Below are positions 1 to 13,113 of a stretch of DNA of 64,000 nt, in pieces. The notes below the pieces were generated by a model, which worked only from the letters and a program-made list of their open reading frames with translations, did not search any database and was not told the DNA's origin. The DNA comes from Pardosa pseudoannulata (taxonomy: Eukaryota > Arthropoda > Arachnida > Araneae > Lycosidae), in assembly GCA_032207245.1 (NCBI GenBank), contig CM063503.1, forward strand, positions 109,685,354 to 109,749,353, given 5' to 3'. How positions within the stretch are numbered: the stretch's first letter is position 1; each line of letters begins with the position of its first letter. The position numbers were made by a program, and so were the translations under genes.

Positions 1-823
1 GAAAAAAGCATACAGAATTAAAAATGGTATATCTGGAGGGGAAAGTACAGTGTGTAAGTTACTCACCAATGCTTTCACAATTTGTTCTTGGAATTGTTCT
101 ATAAGCTCTTTCTAATACTTGTTACATGAATATAAAATTAAAATAATGATTTTATGAAGTAAGACAATACTTTGTGAGAATATTTCACTGTCAAATTAAC
201 ATTTTTTAAAATTAACTAACATAATATTTTTTGTCTTGCATATTTACACTTTTTCTGACAAGTTTAATTAGCCCTACTGTTGCAAAAAATGAGACCTTAG
301 CTCTTCAAACCAAACCAAACCTAACTTGTAAGTTGTTCATACGAAATCTGGAAATTCTAAATGTAAAACTTGAATGCGTTACAGAAAAAGAAGTTAAATG
401 TAAAGTTCATTTGTATTTGCAAAGGATATTGTTGAAAACAAATGTTAAAATCTGTATGAAAACAAATCTGCAGCTGCAGAATGGAAATATGATTCATGGC
501 TGCGCTCAGAAAACATAACAGCTCTTTTGCTCAACTGACAATAACGACTGGATAAAATGGCCTCGTCAATATGTAGATACATTACCTTAGGTATTTATAA
601 TAGATGTGGGCTTTTGCTACGATGACAAACTAAAAATAAAATGTATATCAAGTAAATCCAAGATTAATTAGCTTTAGTAGCAGCAAACTATTTTAGAACT
701 AACTTTTGAAAAAGAAATTCTGAACTTCAATAACTGACAATTTATTTGAGTTTGATAAGGCTAATCTTCTAGCAACAAGTATACTTGAAAGGGTGATTAT
801 TTAAAAAAAATTTAGAAATATGA
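1..823. other. AT-rich intergenic DNA with one weak open stretch
   Basis: Mostly AT-rich sequence with no recognised gene or repeat. A frame open at 231-518 on the plus strand begins at a TTG with an in-frame TAA just upstream (222-224). Its only ATG is far downstream, so it cannot be a complete gene. It starts with a hydrophobic run ending in PTVAKNE that looks like a signal peptide, and it has a few cysteines. It could be an exon, but a chance open frame is as likely. Confidence 0.3.
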
Positions 824-1039
824 ATAAAGTATATAATATTTAAGAAAACACCTTCAAAATCAGCAGACGTTTCTCAAGCGAGTACGGCACCTAAGACCAT
901 TAAAGAGACTTGCATAGCTACCGAAGAGGAATGTGATTATATTGACATTACATTATTTAAAAAAAGTTTATGTTATAGGAAACTTCCAGTTAGAGCTGTT
1001 ATGAATTATGAATATCAGAAAGAAGAAAATCAAATATAA
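824..1039 (+). other. exon-like open frame, unidentified
   Basis: A frame opens after the TGA at 821 and runs about 71 codons to a TAA at 1037. The middle, around 860-930, is noticeably less AT-rich than its surroundings and encodes a mixed, soluble-looking Ser/Thr/Lys/Glu-rich peptide (for example KETCIATEEECDYIDI). There is no starting ATG, so if real it would be an internal or terminal exon; an AG at 861-864 could be an acceptor. No family is recognised and chance cannot be excluded. Confidence 0.2.
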
Positions 1040-1689
1040 AAATGTATACTTTATACATGAAAATTAACTAACAAATTCGTCTAACAAAATGTGGACGACC
1101 TTTATACACTTATTTTGTGTATAGAAAATATTTAGTACAATTAAATCTATCTTTTGATTAGAATATCACTATCCATACCAATAAATTTTTTAAATAAAAT
1201 GGAGGCAAGATACAAGTATTTATGCAATACTTTTATTTATTTTTAAGATTTTTCTCCCAGGAAATAAAAATATTAAAGTTGTCTATAGTGTTCTTACATA
1301 TTGCTACAGTTTTTAAGTTATATTTAATACTGAGATTTATTTTCGAATAACAGTTGAAGTGATGAATTTTTACATTAATAAAATTTTCTGGTATAATGAG
1401 TATTTACGAATCCTTAATGGATATTACATCTGCATTTATTAAGTGCTTTGAAACTTACTGGAGTTAAGCTTTTACGTTGTTTGAATGAAAGTTTGAAAGA
1501 ACTTCCTTTTGTTACATCAAAGTAAGAATGCAATTTTTAGCTTCAGGTATTTGAATATTAAAATTTCTTAATTGTAAAAAAAATGTATTTCCTTCCTTAG
1601 TAATTACAATAAGTGAAATCTTCAAAGTTGCTCTTACACTGTGTTTTGACATTTTGAAATTATTCATAGATGCCCATTAGTTTAACATA

Positions 1690-2250
1690 TTTGAATGAAT
1701 ATTTGTTTTTTCTTGAAAAAGAAGAAATGACTTTAGTCCAACATTTATCGCTAAATGTTTTGAATAGGACACAACTTTCCCACTCGGTATAAAAGAATTC
1801 AGTCTTTTTCAGATCGAGAAATTTACTTTCATTATTTTTCTTTTTTAGACATGTATAGCACGATGGGACACGAAACTATTTACGTCTAATGCATCTTTTT
1901 GCTAGAACTGGGTTTTTTTATACATGTTGAATTTCTTACACCAGAGAAATATTTCTTTGGTGTATCGTTTCTATCTCGATTTTTTTAACAGGATTCTTTC
2001 CTATTACAGCCTGAAGTTTTCACGTGAGTAAGCCAGTATTTTACTTCTTCAAAGTGATTATATCACTCTCGGCTTCTCGTCTGAACTTAAAGTGTTTCAC
2101 GCCTACGCCGTTATTTGGAGGAAATTCTTATTTTCCAATGTAAAAAAATAATTCAACTTGTATGCTTCCTCATAAAAAAGAAAGCTGATTTTTAGATATA
2201 AACAGAAAAATATGCGCAAGTATAGGCTGGAATTTTCAAATAATTAACTA
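1690..2250. repeat. diverged tandem duplication, copy 1
   Basis: This segment aligns along its whole length with 2640-3215. Shared landmarks in order are a TTTCCCACT block, a GAATTCAG block, a pyrimidine run ending in AG, a short peptide-like core at about 1850-1910 (MYSTMGHET), a GATTATATCACTCTC block and an AGATATAAACAGAAA block. The core carries a small indel relative to copy 2 that breaks its frame. Copies are offset by about 950 bp and substantially diverged. The unit type is unknown. Confidence 0.75.
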
Positions 2251-2639
2251 GTTCGAAGAAAACAAATTTTTCATATTGATAACAAACTATGGCGAAATGA
2301 TTACTTATGCGTCTAACTTTATATAGTATTCTTAAAAACAAAGAATACATTTTTTTAAATAATTTATTATGCGGAATTGATTTAGATAATAGTAATAAAG
2401 GTATTATAAAATTAAATATAAAATTTACAAAACGAATCAATGATTTTGTAGAAAAATCTGTAATTTAAAAAATACATTTAAAATATCTATGTTAGTAAGC
2501 AATATGTGCAGAATAAAAATTTGTACTGTTAGTGGCTATTCAGAAATTATAAATTTTTCTGTATTGTACACACATGTATGCATAATCATGTATATATAAT
2601 ATCCAACATTTTCAGCATAGATCTCCATAAGACTCATAA

Positions 2640-3215
2640 TTTTATAAATATTTGTTTTTCCTTGAGAGAAGAAAAATAGAGAGTGTAGCATCCAACTTTC
2701 ATTCGCTAAAAGCTTAGAATAGAACACAGTTTTCCCACTAAATATGAAAGAATTCAGACTCTTTTTCAGTCCTGCATTTCACTTTCATTATTTTTCTTTT
2801 TCAGGCATGTACAGCAAGATGGGACAGGAAACTTTGCGTCTAATGCTTCTTTATGCTAGAAGTGGGTTAAAATTTGTTTTTATTTTCAAATTCCTACTCC
2901 AGCAAAAATTCTCTTCTGTGCATCTTTTCAATTTTGATTCTTTAAATCGGATTTCATCCTATTATAGCCTACACTTTTCACTTGACTAAGCCAGCATTTT
3001 ACTTCTCAAAGTGATTATATCACTCTCAGCCTAGCGATTGGACTTAGTATGTTTTACACCTAAGCCGTCGTGCAATAAAGCAATTTAGAAGAAATACTTT
3101 TATTTTCAAAACTAGAAAATAATTCGACTTATATTTTCTTCACATCATTGGAAGCTGCACTTTGTAGATATAAACAGAAATATATTTGTAAGGAAATGCT
3201 AGAATTTTCAAGGGA
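2640..3215. repeat. diverged tandem duplication, copy 2
   Basis: Partner of 1690-2250. At 2790-2803 a pyrimidine-rich run ends in TTTCAG. It is followed by GCATGTACAGCAAGATGGGA and a frame reading MYSKMGQETLRLMLLYARSG, so the core looks like a splice acceptor plus short exon. A frame from an ATG at 2744 to 2989 runs straight through it, but its remainder is AT-driven Phe/Leu/Ser sequence. Either a duplicated exon of an unrecognised gene or a repeat with chance coding appearance. Confidence 0.7.
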
Positions 3216-6018
3216 TAAACGTAATGTCGAATTGAAATATTATTTCTTATGTTGATATTTGAAAACAGTAAGTATCAAGAAGTTACTAATATTTTTTCGA
3301 CCTTAATTTAAAATTGTAAATATCTAGCATATTTTATAGGTACTATTTAGACTATTTTTAGAGAAACTTATTTTGTTAAAGTGATGCTCATATTAATAAC
3401 TATTTGTGAGTGTCAATATAAACACACCGTTACAAATAGCAATCGTTTCACAAATGATTATTATTGGTGATGATTATCATAGCAAATGATACGTATCTGT
3501 GAAATTATAGAATATTATGTTACATTATAATTTACAAAATCTTCTAGTAATTTACGAATTGGTGTCTAAATTTTAAAGAACTCCCCAAATGCTTGTTAAA
3601 GCATTAAGTTCCTGAATGAATTGAATGTACTATTTTATTTTTCATTCATAAATTATTTGGATAAATTTCCTAAAACTATAAATGTTTTTTTTAACGATTT
3701 AGTACTTACATGCGTATCTATGCATGTGTATTCTTAATTAAACTGATTTCTGTGAAAGTATTTCCAAAAGTGTAGGATTGAAATACTAGATACTATAATT
3801 ACAACAAAATTAAAGTAACAGCACTGTTATTTTATCACTGTGAGAGGAATTAACGTTGATGTTGTTCAGCAGGATAGATCCTTTTTATAAAGCAACATGC
3901 TTTGCTTCTGTGTGCACCTATCCAGATAACTTCATCAAGTTTTAATTATCTGTGACACAAAGTCATCTACTCGTAAAATTGTGTCTAGGGTAAAATACCC
4001 TTAGAAACAAATGCATTACGGATCATTTATGGTACATCCGACGTATCACTCAAGCGTAATAATTCTCAGTACTTGTTTCTCACGAGGGAATGGGTGAGCT
4101 TCACTTCCTTTCTAATGTGGAAATATATCCAAAGTAATCGAAAATTTGGAATAACAGCCCTCCTAATTAACTTTAAACATATCGAGAAAGCTTCCCCTTT
4201 CAACTTACGAAAATCTAATTCAACAGTACTGAAACAATTGTTAAAATATGCTCTGTATCAATAAATGTTTAATTTACAATCATTAATTTAAATTTGATGC
4301 AAGGTGTTAAACTATTAAAACACTTATATAATTACTTTGTGTTGGAAATTTACTTTCATCTGAGGGCTTAGTTCGCACAAAAACTGTTACGAAGAGTCAT
4401 GATGCAGTTCTCTTGTAATTTTTTTAACAAATCACTAAATCTTCGTTGAAACAGAAAACGTTGCTTATTTTTCCTGCAAGTACTTTATTCTGCATTGTGT
4501 CTACTATTTAAGCATGTTATTTTCTCACTTTATGTATTTCAAAAAGGCTGAAAATTATAAAAATTATGTATGAATAGAACAATTTATTGAGATGAAGTTC
4601 GCAATTTTTTCCATTTCTCTTAAAATGACCACTTTAATTATTTAAAATCCTTTTATTAAATAGTTTTACAAGAGTGATTGATATTCTTATTTTCTTTATA
4701 GGGATTTTTGATATTAATTCAATAAAATTATTATAATTTTTTTAGTTATAAGCTTATCTCTTTGTTTCACTCGTAAAATCCTCGAAAATATTACAAAAAG
4801 GACGATAAGCTGGATTACTTTTATAAAACTTATTTATTTAACAGAGGTAATTTCCAAAATTACTTGGAGTTGTACATTGACTTAATGTTATTTACTTTTC
4901 ACGTAAAAACCAAATTTTTAAGAATTCTAAAACACTTAAATTTTAGGAAACCAAAGAGTTCGGATTATTAAAAAAATATTTTTTTATTCGTACTTAAAAA
5001 TATGAGCTTAAAAATATACAGGATTTACAAATTTATATACTTCATGCTTATTCATTAAGATAAGAGAATGAAAAGGACAGGAAATTATTCAGGTATTTCA
5101 ATTTTTCTCGAAATGTGTTTTTTTCATTAATTAGGTACATTCATAAAAATCATTTGAAAATTATTCAATAGTAGAATTTCAATATTTTAGAAATATATTT
5201 TTTCACATTTGCTAGAAAAAATTAAATGTTTTTATAACATCACATTCTTAAATTCACCTACTTTTATAAAATTGTATATTCCACTCAATTAGAAGAATTT
5301 TAATTGAATTAAATGAAGACATTTTATAACTATTAAAATGTATGTATTTTCCATTAGCATATAGAATTAAGAAACCTTTATTATACACCATTTATGTTAT
5401 ATATGTCTAATTATAATAAATTCTAATTCGATTCTGTATACAATTTGTATCATAAAATATCATTTAGCTTAGACCTCTACGGTGTAATTTTTACTACACT
5501 AGGTAATGACACAGGGACCTGATTAAAGTAGATTCCAAACAAATAGGAATTTTCATCTAGCAGTGGCATTCCAACGAGCGCACTGCATTCTGCCATCGTT
5601 CAAGTCCATTAAAAAATAAAAATAGTGAATGTTTTTTTCATTATTATTATGATAGACAATTGTGTACTGTAGAAGCAACAAGTGTTTTTCTTAAAAAAAA
5701 TTTGTTTAAATATAATTTCTTAAGGTTTTCTAAGTGAAACATTTTCACATTTTTCGATGAATAAAATTTCTGAATTTTCTTAACTTCTAATAATACATCC
5801 TCTAATATTTAAGTCATGTTGTAGAAAAAGAATAAGAGTTAAATTTTACAATAATATATAATATATTAAGTAGAATCATAAAGTCAAACTTTGAAAGCGA
5901 GGGAAAATTCTTATGATGTTTGGTTGAATGGAATATAAAGTCACTAAAAGAACAACCTGTGCCAATGATAGAAAGAAACGCAAATATAGAAGAGGTTAAA
6001 AAGAAAAAAGTTTTATAA
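3216..6018. other. AT-rich intergenic DNA, nothing recognised
   Basis: Long AT-rich stretch with poly-A and poly-T runs. A short open frame at 4073-4264 starts at TTG and has no recognisable domain. No terminal repeats, coding fossils or RNA genes were seen. Confidence 0.5.
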
Positions 6019-6600
6019 AGGGGGGGATGGTTGTCTGAAGTTTAAGGCGACTGAATACTAAGAAAGTTTATATCGTGCCAAACGAGATACTCAAAACTTT
6101 GACAGTGGATCACACTGTAACATTAATCAAAATATATAGAGAAATATAAAAAAATAAACAGATAAAAACCACTACAATCATAATATAAAACAGGTCGAAA
6201 AAGTTAAACACATACTATAAAGACAAGGTAAAAATGCTAAATATGGAGATAAAACTAATATCTTTGAGAAAACTTAAAAGATTGCGATGGGAAGATTCAC
6301 TAACTATATCTTACCTTGTGATGTTGGGTTATTAAAATGTTTTCTAAGGTGGGGTGTACAAGCACGACACTCGGTGAGGAAGTGTTTCTCAGATATAAGA
6401 TTATTATAGGGCTGACACATCGAGGATATTCACCGAAGATGAGGTGGCGATGAGTAAAACGGGTGTGACCAATTCCGAGACGTATTAAAAAGTAACATCC
6501 AATTTTCTGGAAGATTAAAAAGGCCGCTGAATGATTTTCAGTTTTATTTAATAAAATGTATTCACCAAAAACTCTTCCCAAGAAGCTTGTCATTTTTTCT
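6019..6600 (-). mobile_element. 5'-truncated RNase H-type LINE, 3' end
   Basis: The minus-strand 3' end is a worn tail at about 6019-6031. It is followed by a degraded version of the family's terminal hairpin, recognisable from GTGCCAAAC at 6076. The minus frame 6593-6300 encodes RLGIGHTRFTHRHLIFGEY, the conserved block between the RNase H domain and the C-terminal Cys/His segment of I-superfamily LINEs. The frame is otherwise broken. RT and endonuclease are absent, as expected from incomplete reverse transcription. Confidence 0.75.
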
Positions 6601-6829
6601 AAAGGAAACCAAAAATATTTATGGGGTTACCCCATCCAGAAAAATGTTATAAATATGTAAATCTAAATGTCATGCAATAGGACAATGATGCAATAAGTAG
6701 AAAAGAGAATGATGAGATATTTTATAATGGACTGACTATTTTAGATGAAATATAAACAGAAGTAACCAAGGTAAAGTCAAGTCGTTATGGGATCGACAGT
6801 AAAACGGCCATGGCATAGGCATAGAGGGA

Positions 6830-6943
6830 TTGGTTTGGTTTGGAGTGCTACGGTCTACATTTTGAAACACGAAGGCTAATGAGACCGGGGCCTACAGCTT
6901 AAAGCCGATTCCGAACGGCTCCGAACATCCATGCCACTGTGGG
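6830..6943 (-). mobile_element. tRNA-derived SINE, 5'-truncated
   Basis: On the minus strand this is the body and tail of the SINE family also seen at 20741, 35020, 40153, 46758 and 48388. It includes the GGAATCGGCTTTAAACTGTAGG-like core and a tail ending CTCCAAACCAAACC. The tRNA-like head is missing. It is flanked by a perfect 15-bp direct repeat, ATAGGCATAGAGGGA, at 6815-6829 and 6944-6958. This is the target-site duplication expected from LINE-driven insertion. Confidence 0.88.
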
Positions 6944-6958
6944 ATAGGCATAGAGGGA

Positions 6959-7310
6959 ATAAACAGGGTTATCATCCGATAAGAGTTATTTAGGCGTCTC
7001 TAGAGTTTGGCTTATTCGAAGTTGAGGGATAATAGCATCCGACTTCCGATGAGTTAAAACTTCCGATTCAATAATCACTGGTTTGATTCTATAAAATCTC
7101 TTTTTCAACTGCTGGTTCCAGAATAATTGACAGATTTGCCTGTACAGCTGTTTTTTTTGGTCACGTTTAAGAGTTAAAGGAGCCAAAATGTTTAGAGTGT
7201 TATTTGTTTTTTGGGCGACGTTGTAAGGGAGCTGATTCCTGTCGCTACCTGTGACTTGTGAGGCAAAAAAAAAACAATTAAACAGCTTGAGGAACAACGT
7301 GTGCTTGAGT
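6959..7310 (-). mobile_element. internal fragment of RNase H-type LINE
   Basis: The minus frame 7297-6986 encodes a piece resembling the linker after the RNase H domain, with QICQLFWNQQLKKRFYRIKP followed by RKSDAIIPQLRIS (compare R-K-DV-L-RLRIG in better copies). This is a different copy from 6019-6600, because the two carry overlapping parts of the same domain. The SINE at 6830-6943 probably inserted into it. No intact frame. Confidence 0.6.
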
Positions 7311-9035
7311 TAAAATTTATCTAATAACAAAGTTTACAGAGTATTTCATTTTCTGAGCAAAGAATATGTGAAGATTGTATATGACATTGTAGATCTTTGA
7401 TTAATTTAAATGTCTTAAAAGTGATGTAATTTTGCTAGGTTAAGTTTCCAACGAAAGATCAGGGTTAATAGTAGTTTTGTTTCATTATGTTTAAGGAGTG
7501 ATCCGCAGATCAAGATGTTTGTATTACACAACGATGAAACTCTGTCGGTACACCAACAGAGTACATTATCCCACATATACCTTCACAACCGATTTTACCT
7601 AGCCAAAGATCATATTCCCCATCCAACCCATACTCTATTATCCACAGGGTATAATTTATTGTGCAATCATGGACGCCTTCAAACCCTTTAAGACACATGG
7701 CTCGTTCAGATGTATTAAGACACCTTTCTGCGAGCCCAACAAATGACTTTTGAGAGGAAAATTTCCCAACATGAATGAAACGTTGGGAAAGGCGCATTAC
7801 CACTACAGAAGAATATTTTAATGTGGTGGTAGTTAAAATGATATAAAATTAGAATTATATATTTAACAAATCAAATATATAATCAAATATGTTTTGTCCT
7901 GTGACTAGACATGCAATAGAAGGTGATTGTTGTATTCCCACTAAAAGGGACTAGAATTTAAGAATATTATATCTATGGTCTGCGAGGAGTTATATTGAGT
8001 TCATGAACTTTCCAAAAAAATTATGGCAATCTGAGTGTAAATAGTAAATCAATTTTCTCTTTGTTGAGGTATGAAGGTGTCTGTGATAAAAGTAAAGGAG
8101 GATAGGTGCTGAAACTCAATATGTCACTCTTGCAGAAACTGTTGCCAAACCATCAAGGCCGTTAGTTTTGTTTTCGTAGGTATAGATGTTAATGCTGTTT
8201 GAAAATAAAATTACATGTAGTTAATTCTAAAATCAGAAAACCACAGGAAGAGTACGTCGTAACACACGTTGCAAATTGGAACAAAAGGGGACAGTAGTGA
8301 TTACATTTTAGTAAAGTAGGGGAAATTTAAAAAAAAATATTTAAGACAGTTTTATAGTTGTAAAATTATAAGATTTTAAATTGAAAAAACTACAGATTTC
8401 GTTAATGGTATTATAAATACATTATTTCGTAAGAAATGCATATTTAATTAATAAAACTTTTGTCGAACTAATTTATTTGAAATATTTATGTCAGTTTCAG
8501 TGATAGTTTTCTACTGACAAAATTCCGAAACATACATAAATTTTCTAATCATGTATTTATTTTATTTTCTCTAATGGAAATTAACATCATATGCCTTAAC
8601 AGAAACGTCATTTAACGAGAACACAAGAGAACAATTTCTAATGCCATTTGCCATTTCTGCTACTTAAGATAATTTGCCTTAACTCCATTACGCAAAATTA
8701 GTAAACCGCAAATGGGTGTATGTTATTACTATGCATGTTAAAGCAATATATATTGTCATTCGAAAGGGTGAAAATAAAGTACACTTATTTGACATGGATA
8801 ATAAACACAGATTTATCTCGATTTCAGATAATATATTAGCAAAACTAAGGATTGAATGGCCTTTAGGTATGCTATACAATCCTTTTAATCATTTATTGTC
8901 CAGTATAGAGAAATTCCGTTATTGCTTAATTATTCGCCCGATTTCGAACCCAATTTATATATTCTCTTTCGTCTCACTCAGCAAATTCATTTATATTTCC
9001 CCTGGAAGATCAAATCATGAATCATGGGCCAATAA

Positions 9036-9040
<5 letters not shown>
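7311..9040. other. intergenic DNA with a GC-richer open frame
   Basis: No recognised element. A minus frame at 7803-7510 (97 codons) lies in a patch visibly less AT-rich than its flanks and contains several cysteines (for example CEGICGIMYSVG). I do not recognise it and see no splice or start context that supports it. The rest is AT-rich. Confidence 0.35.

Positions 9041-9118
<78 letters not shown>
9041..9118. repeat. (TA)n microsatellite
   Basis: Uninterrupted run of about 39 TA units. Frames that read through it give artificial Tyr-Ile repeats and are not genes. Confidence 0.98.
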
Positions 9119-9123
<5 letters not shown>

Positions 9124-11840
9124 CAAGAAAAGAAATAGAATGTGATAATTAGACTGCCTAATAATGACGATAGTAGAGGTTTGAAAATTAAAGACACTGA
9201 TAAAAGCTAATGAATTTGTTGCATAGTAATTTATATTAAGAATTTAATTTTAGAATTTAAATGCTAAGTCTTTTACACAAATTTCAGCTATAAACATTCA
9301 CGTGATTATTATTTGTTGTTTATGGTTTAAATTCACTGCTAAAATTGCTAGCATAACTAATTTTAGTTCTGGCTTTTAGAATATGACGGGTTTCTACATG
9401 ATATTTACGAAAGATTATTTGTTTAGTATCAAAAATCTATCTTTTGCTATGACTAGTTTGAAGTGACTGCTAAAATTAAGAGCATGGTAGTAACTCTAAT
9501 TCTAGTTAGAGATTATTAAAACCTCAATGATTTCAAACTAAAACATATTTAACAATGCTAACATCATGGTTGGGTTTTCTAATGCATTTGAAACATCATA
9601 CCTTTACTCGGCATTTGTTTCTGTTATAAAGATTTTTTATTTTTCTAAACTTTGTAAACATGATTTTGTCTGAAATATCATGGTTAATCTATGCATGGTT
9701 AAATGTATGTATATTTGTAGTAATCTTCCACTATTATCTATACTTTTTATTTTAAATTTTATTCTCATTAGAGTTGAAAGCTTTCTAATAAAAATTATAC
9801 ACGTTTCGAAATTCAAAGATGTATATTCTAAATAAAAGGAGTAATATGATTTATCACTGTTAAAAACATATCGCGTCTCAAAATTTAAACACTTAAAATG
9901 TGAGGAAAAACATAAAAGATATCGGGAAAATACGTTATAGGTAAAATTTTGTATTCTTTGAAAATGTATGATAAATTTTATCTTTTACATATTTTTGTGC
10001 TTACAAATATTAGACTTGTCTTTATTAGAATTTTCATTAAATATTGGAATTAATATTGTTAAAACATTACAAAACAATAATTCTTTTGTTTCCTTCATTT
10101 GACTTACACTTTAAAGTAATTTAACCGCATAAATGAAATAAAATGGAGCAAATAGAAGTAATAGTCATTCTTGAGAACATTGCACTCATTTTTTTCTTTT
10201 ATTTAAGCAATTTAAAATTAATAAAATTTCCCACGTAGTTTATCAAATTTATTTTTTGGTATTCTTTATAAAAATATCTTAAATAATTTATCAAAGATTT
10301 TCAAAAAAAATTTTTAAATATTCTGATTAACTCTGAGAAACATTTTCTTTCCTTAAAAAGCAAATATTTTAAACTTACCTACTTAAACACACTTTTTAAT
10401 CATTTAAAAGTTAGGAAATAATATTAAAGAGTCGTATTTAGTTGCTTTCATCTATCGAAATCCCTAACATTTCTACAATTTTTTAAAATAATTTCAAGAT
10501 CATTTTAAAACAAGTTAAATAACTAATTATTAATGAACACTAAAATGACTGATAGAACTTAAATATACACATACGCACACACACACACACACACACACAA
10601 TAAAGCTAAATTTTCTTTATATTAAAAATAGATTACGCATGCAATTTTAATACTAAATTAATTCGTTCACTCAGTTTAAAAAAATAAAGAAATGCTTATT
10701 AAATTTTAATTTTCTGATATTGATTCGTATTTGAATGTAATCTACAGAGTTTTGAATAAAATTTAAATATTTTCACTCTGCAAGAATAAAACTTTATGTA
10801 TCCTAACGGTTAAAACACAATTTGCATCATCTATATAGGAGTAGAAAAATATTAAAGCGCCAGACATTAGATAAAAGTACAGCGCGAGCAACTTAAGGTG
10901 CGATAAAAATAAGTTTTACATATAAACTTTCAAGTGTTATACAAATAAATAGTTAGTTGAAGTTTAATCTAAACTCTATTTTCAGAAAAAAATTGTAAAA
11001 ACTGTTAACTACTAAGATGCAGATATGTTTACGAAAACAAAATGTAAAAATACTTTAAAAATAGACAAACAAAATATATACAAACTATAAATGCAAACTA
11101 GAAATTGAAAATATTTTCAGCTAATAAAATGAGAAATTTTAATAATTTGTAGTCAAAGCACACACACGCAGATATATCAATTATATAAGAAAATTAGTTT
11201 GTAATTTATAAGTTGAAAAATTGTGGCAGAAAATAAAATTTTTAAATTTTATTTTTCAAATATAACAGAATTTTATAATTTGGAGAGAATGGAAGAAATA
11301 TTATTGAAAAAATATTATTAAAAATATTCTTAATATTTTCCTAATGAAAGCTGTAAACAGTTTTCGTTGAGAATATATTCTATTAATCTTTCTTTCTAAT
11401 TTTTCTCTTTGTCATTTGTTATTTTATATACCTGAGGTACGGTAAAACATACATCAAATAAAAAAATCTTTCCCACGAAAGAGCAATTCAAATACAATCC
11501 TATTTAGTTCTCAATTAATGAGACGGAATATTTATGCAGTCCATTAGATGGGAATGAGAAAATAATACGGAGGGATCTAATGCAAGCAAAGAAAAATTTT
11601 CCCCACTCCACAAAGGACAAACTACGAGCTTCCACCACAGAGACACCAAGTGTTTGTATTCATGCCTACATTTGCTCGTCCCTAGACAATATCATCTAAG
11701 AGATGTTTGGCAGTGGTTTACTTTGGCGATATCTGATGTTACAGTTTAAAATTGAAGTTATTCCGTTCTAAACAGTTACCAAAATTTGTTATCTTTTGTC
11801 CTTCAGGAGATTAAAAACATATTTAGAGTGAGTGTCCCTT
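9119..11840. other. AT-rich intergenic DNA
   Basis: AT-rich throughout, with poly-A/T tracts and a CA microsatellite at 10575-10599. No coding fossil, terminal repeat pair or RNA gene was recognised. Confidence 0.5.
10575..10599. repeat. (CA)n microsatellite
   Basis: About twelve CA units in a row. Confidence 0.95.
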
Positions 11841-12469
11841 TTAACCCTCTAAGCAGTTCGCACGTACAATTCCGCCAAGCCGATATATGACGTCAAAGCG
11901 GTTGTCACATACAATTTTCGACCTCCAAATACGTCCTGAAAATGGATGTAATGTACATTTCTGCCAGTGTTTTCCCCCATGGAGTTTTGAGGTAGGAAGG
12001 TCCGGTCGATAGTTTAGGAACTGCACCCCTCTTTGACATTTGTTGAGGGATGCACCCCTACTCCCTGAAGCACAAAGACGCTGATAGCTTTTCATGGCTT
12101 TTACAAATCTCTATTTCGAAGTATTTCGTTTGCGATAACAGATGTATCTCTAATTGCACCACTTAAATATCTTGAATAACTTTCTTAAAAATATATAAAA
12201 AATTCTCTTAAAGAATATTTCTATTTGTACTTTTAGAATCCATTATTTCTTATGGGATGATCTTCGAGACTTGACGAGCTTTATGTGTATTAAAAATTAA
12301 CACTTTATAGTATCTATCTATCTCTATATTTATAACCGGAAGTAAAGGGACAATAACGAAGGTGGGTTTCCCGTATTCCATTCTAGTCGACAAAAGAGTG
12401 AAGTAAAAAATCATAGAACGCTTTGGCCACTGACACAATAAACCTTTAGGGTATTTTTTGGAGGGTTAA
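11841..12469. mobile_element. TTAA-flanked non-coding element (piggyBac-like MITE), tentative
   Basis: Begins TTAACCCTCTAA at 11841 and ends with the inverted counterpart TTGGAGGGTTAA at 12458-12469. Target TTAA plus CCC-initial inverted ends are the piggyBac hallmark. The inside is GC-richer than the flanks and has palindromic spots (TGACGTCA near 11890, AATGTACATT near 11950). The 84-codon minus frame inside has no resemblance to a transposase. The inverted repeat is short, so confidence is moderate. Confidence 0.55.
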
Positions 12470-13113
12470 TGGTACAATATCCAAAAGGTGACAAATTGCG
12501 CCAAACATATGGTAAAAATATGCAATAAAACAAGCAATGTTTTATCTGAAATTAGAGAAAAAAAAAGGGGGAAAACACAACAGTGACAACGATATAAAAG
12601 GTTGTATAAACAGTCTTTAGATGCGCAATTTGATTGAGCTTAATATTTCAATACCTTCAACCAAATTATTTTAAATGTTATTTATATGGTTTGCTAATAA
12701 CCGATTTGTTTTTTCTAGCCTTTTTGTTTGAATAATCCGAAGAATATTTTACTTCTTGTTCGCAAATGTTCTAAAGGATTATTCTTAAATTATTTATTAA
12801 GTTACATTTTGTTATTCTTAATCTTTTCACATGTTTTCTTAATCATTATTTTCTAACATTTTTATTTGATAAATATTGGTAAGAATTTTATTATTTTTTC
12901 TTCAGCAGATGTGCTTCTGTCAACATACGTTTTAATTTGTTGAGCTACATTTTGTTATTATTGTTATTTCAATAATTACTTTTAAATTATTTTTTCCTTT
13001 TAACTGCTTTCTAAAGAATTTTTTAGGATTATAATGCAGGGAATATTAATTTATAATTTTTTCTGATGATGTCTGTGCTGTATTAAGACATTTATTTTTT
13101 TATTACACTTATA
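12470..13113. other. AT-rich intergenic DNA, nothing recognised
   Basis: AT-rich sequence between the TTAA element and the 5'-truncated R1-like LINE. No coding similarity was seen before about 13125. Confidence 0.5.

Noticed and set aside
231..518. Secreted cysteine-rich protein gene
   Set aside because: The frame starts at TTG with a stop just upstream and no usable ATG. The signal-like start is suggestive, but there is no gene structure to support it.
8716..9197. Long open frames across the TA repeat on both strands
   Set aside because: Most of their length is a Tyr-Ile translation of (TA)n; an artefact of the repeat.
11841..12095. 84-codon minus-strand gene
   Set aside because: It lies inside a TTAA-bounded non-coding element and shows no protein-like conservation signals.
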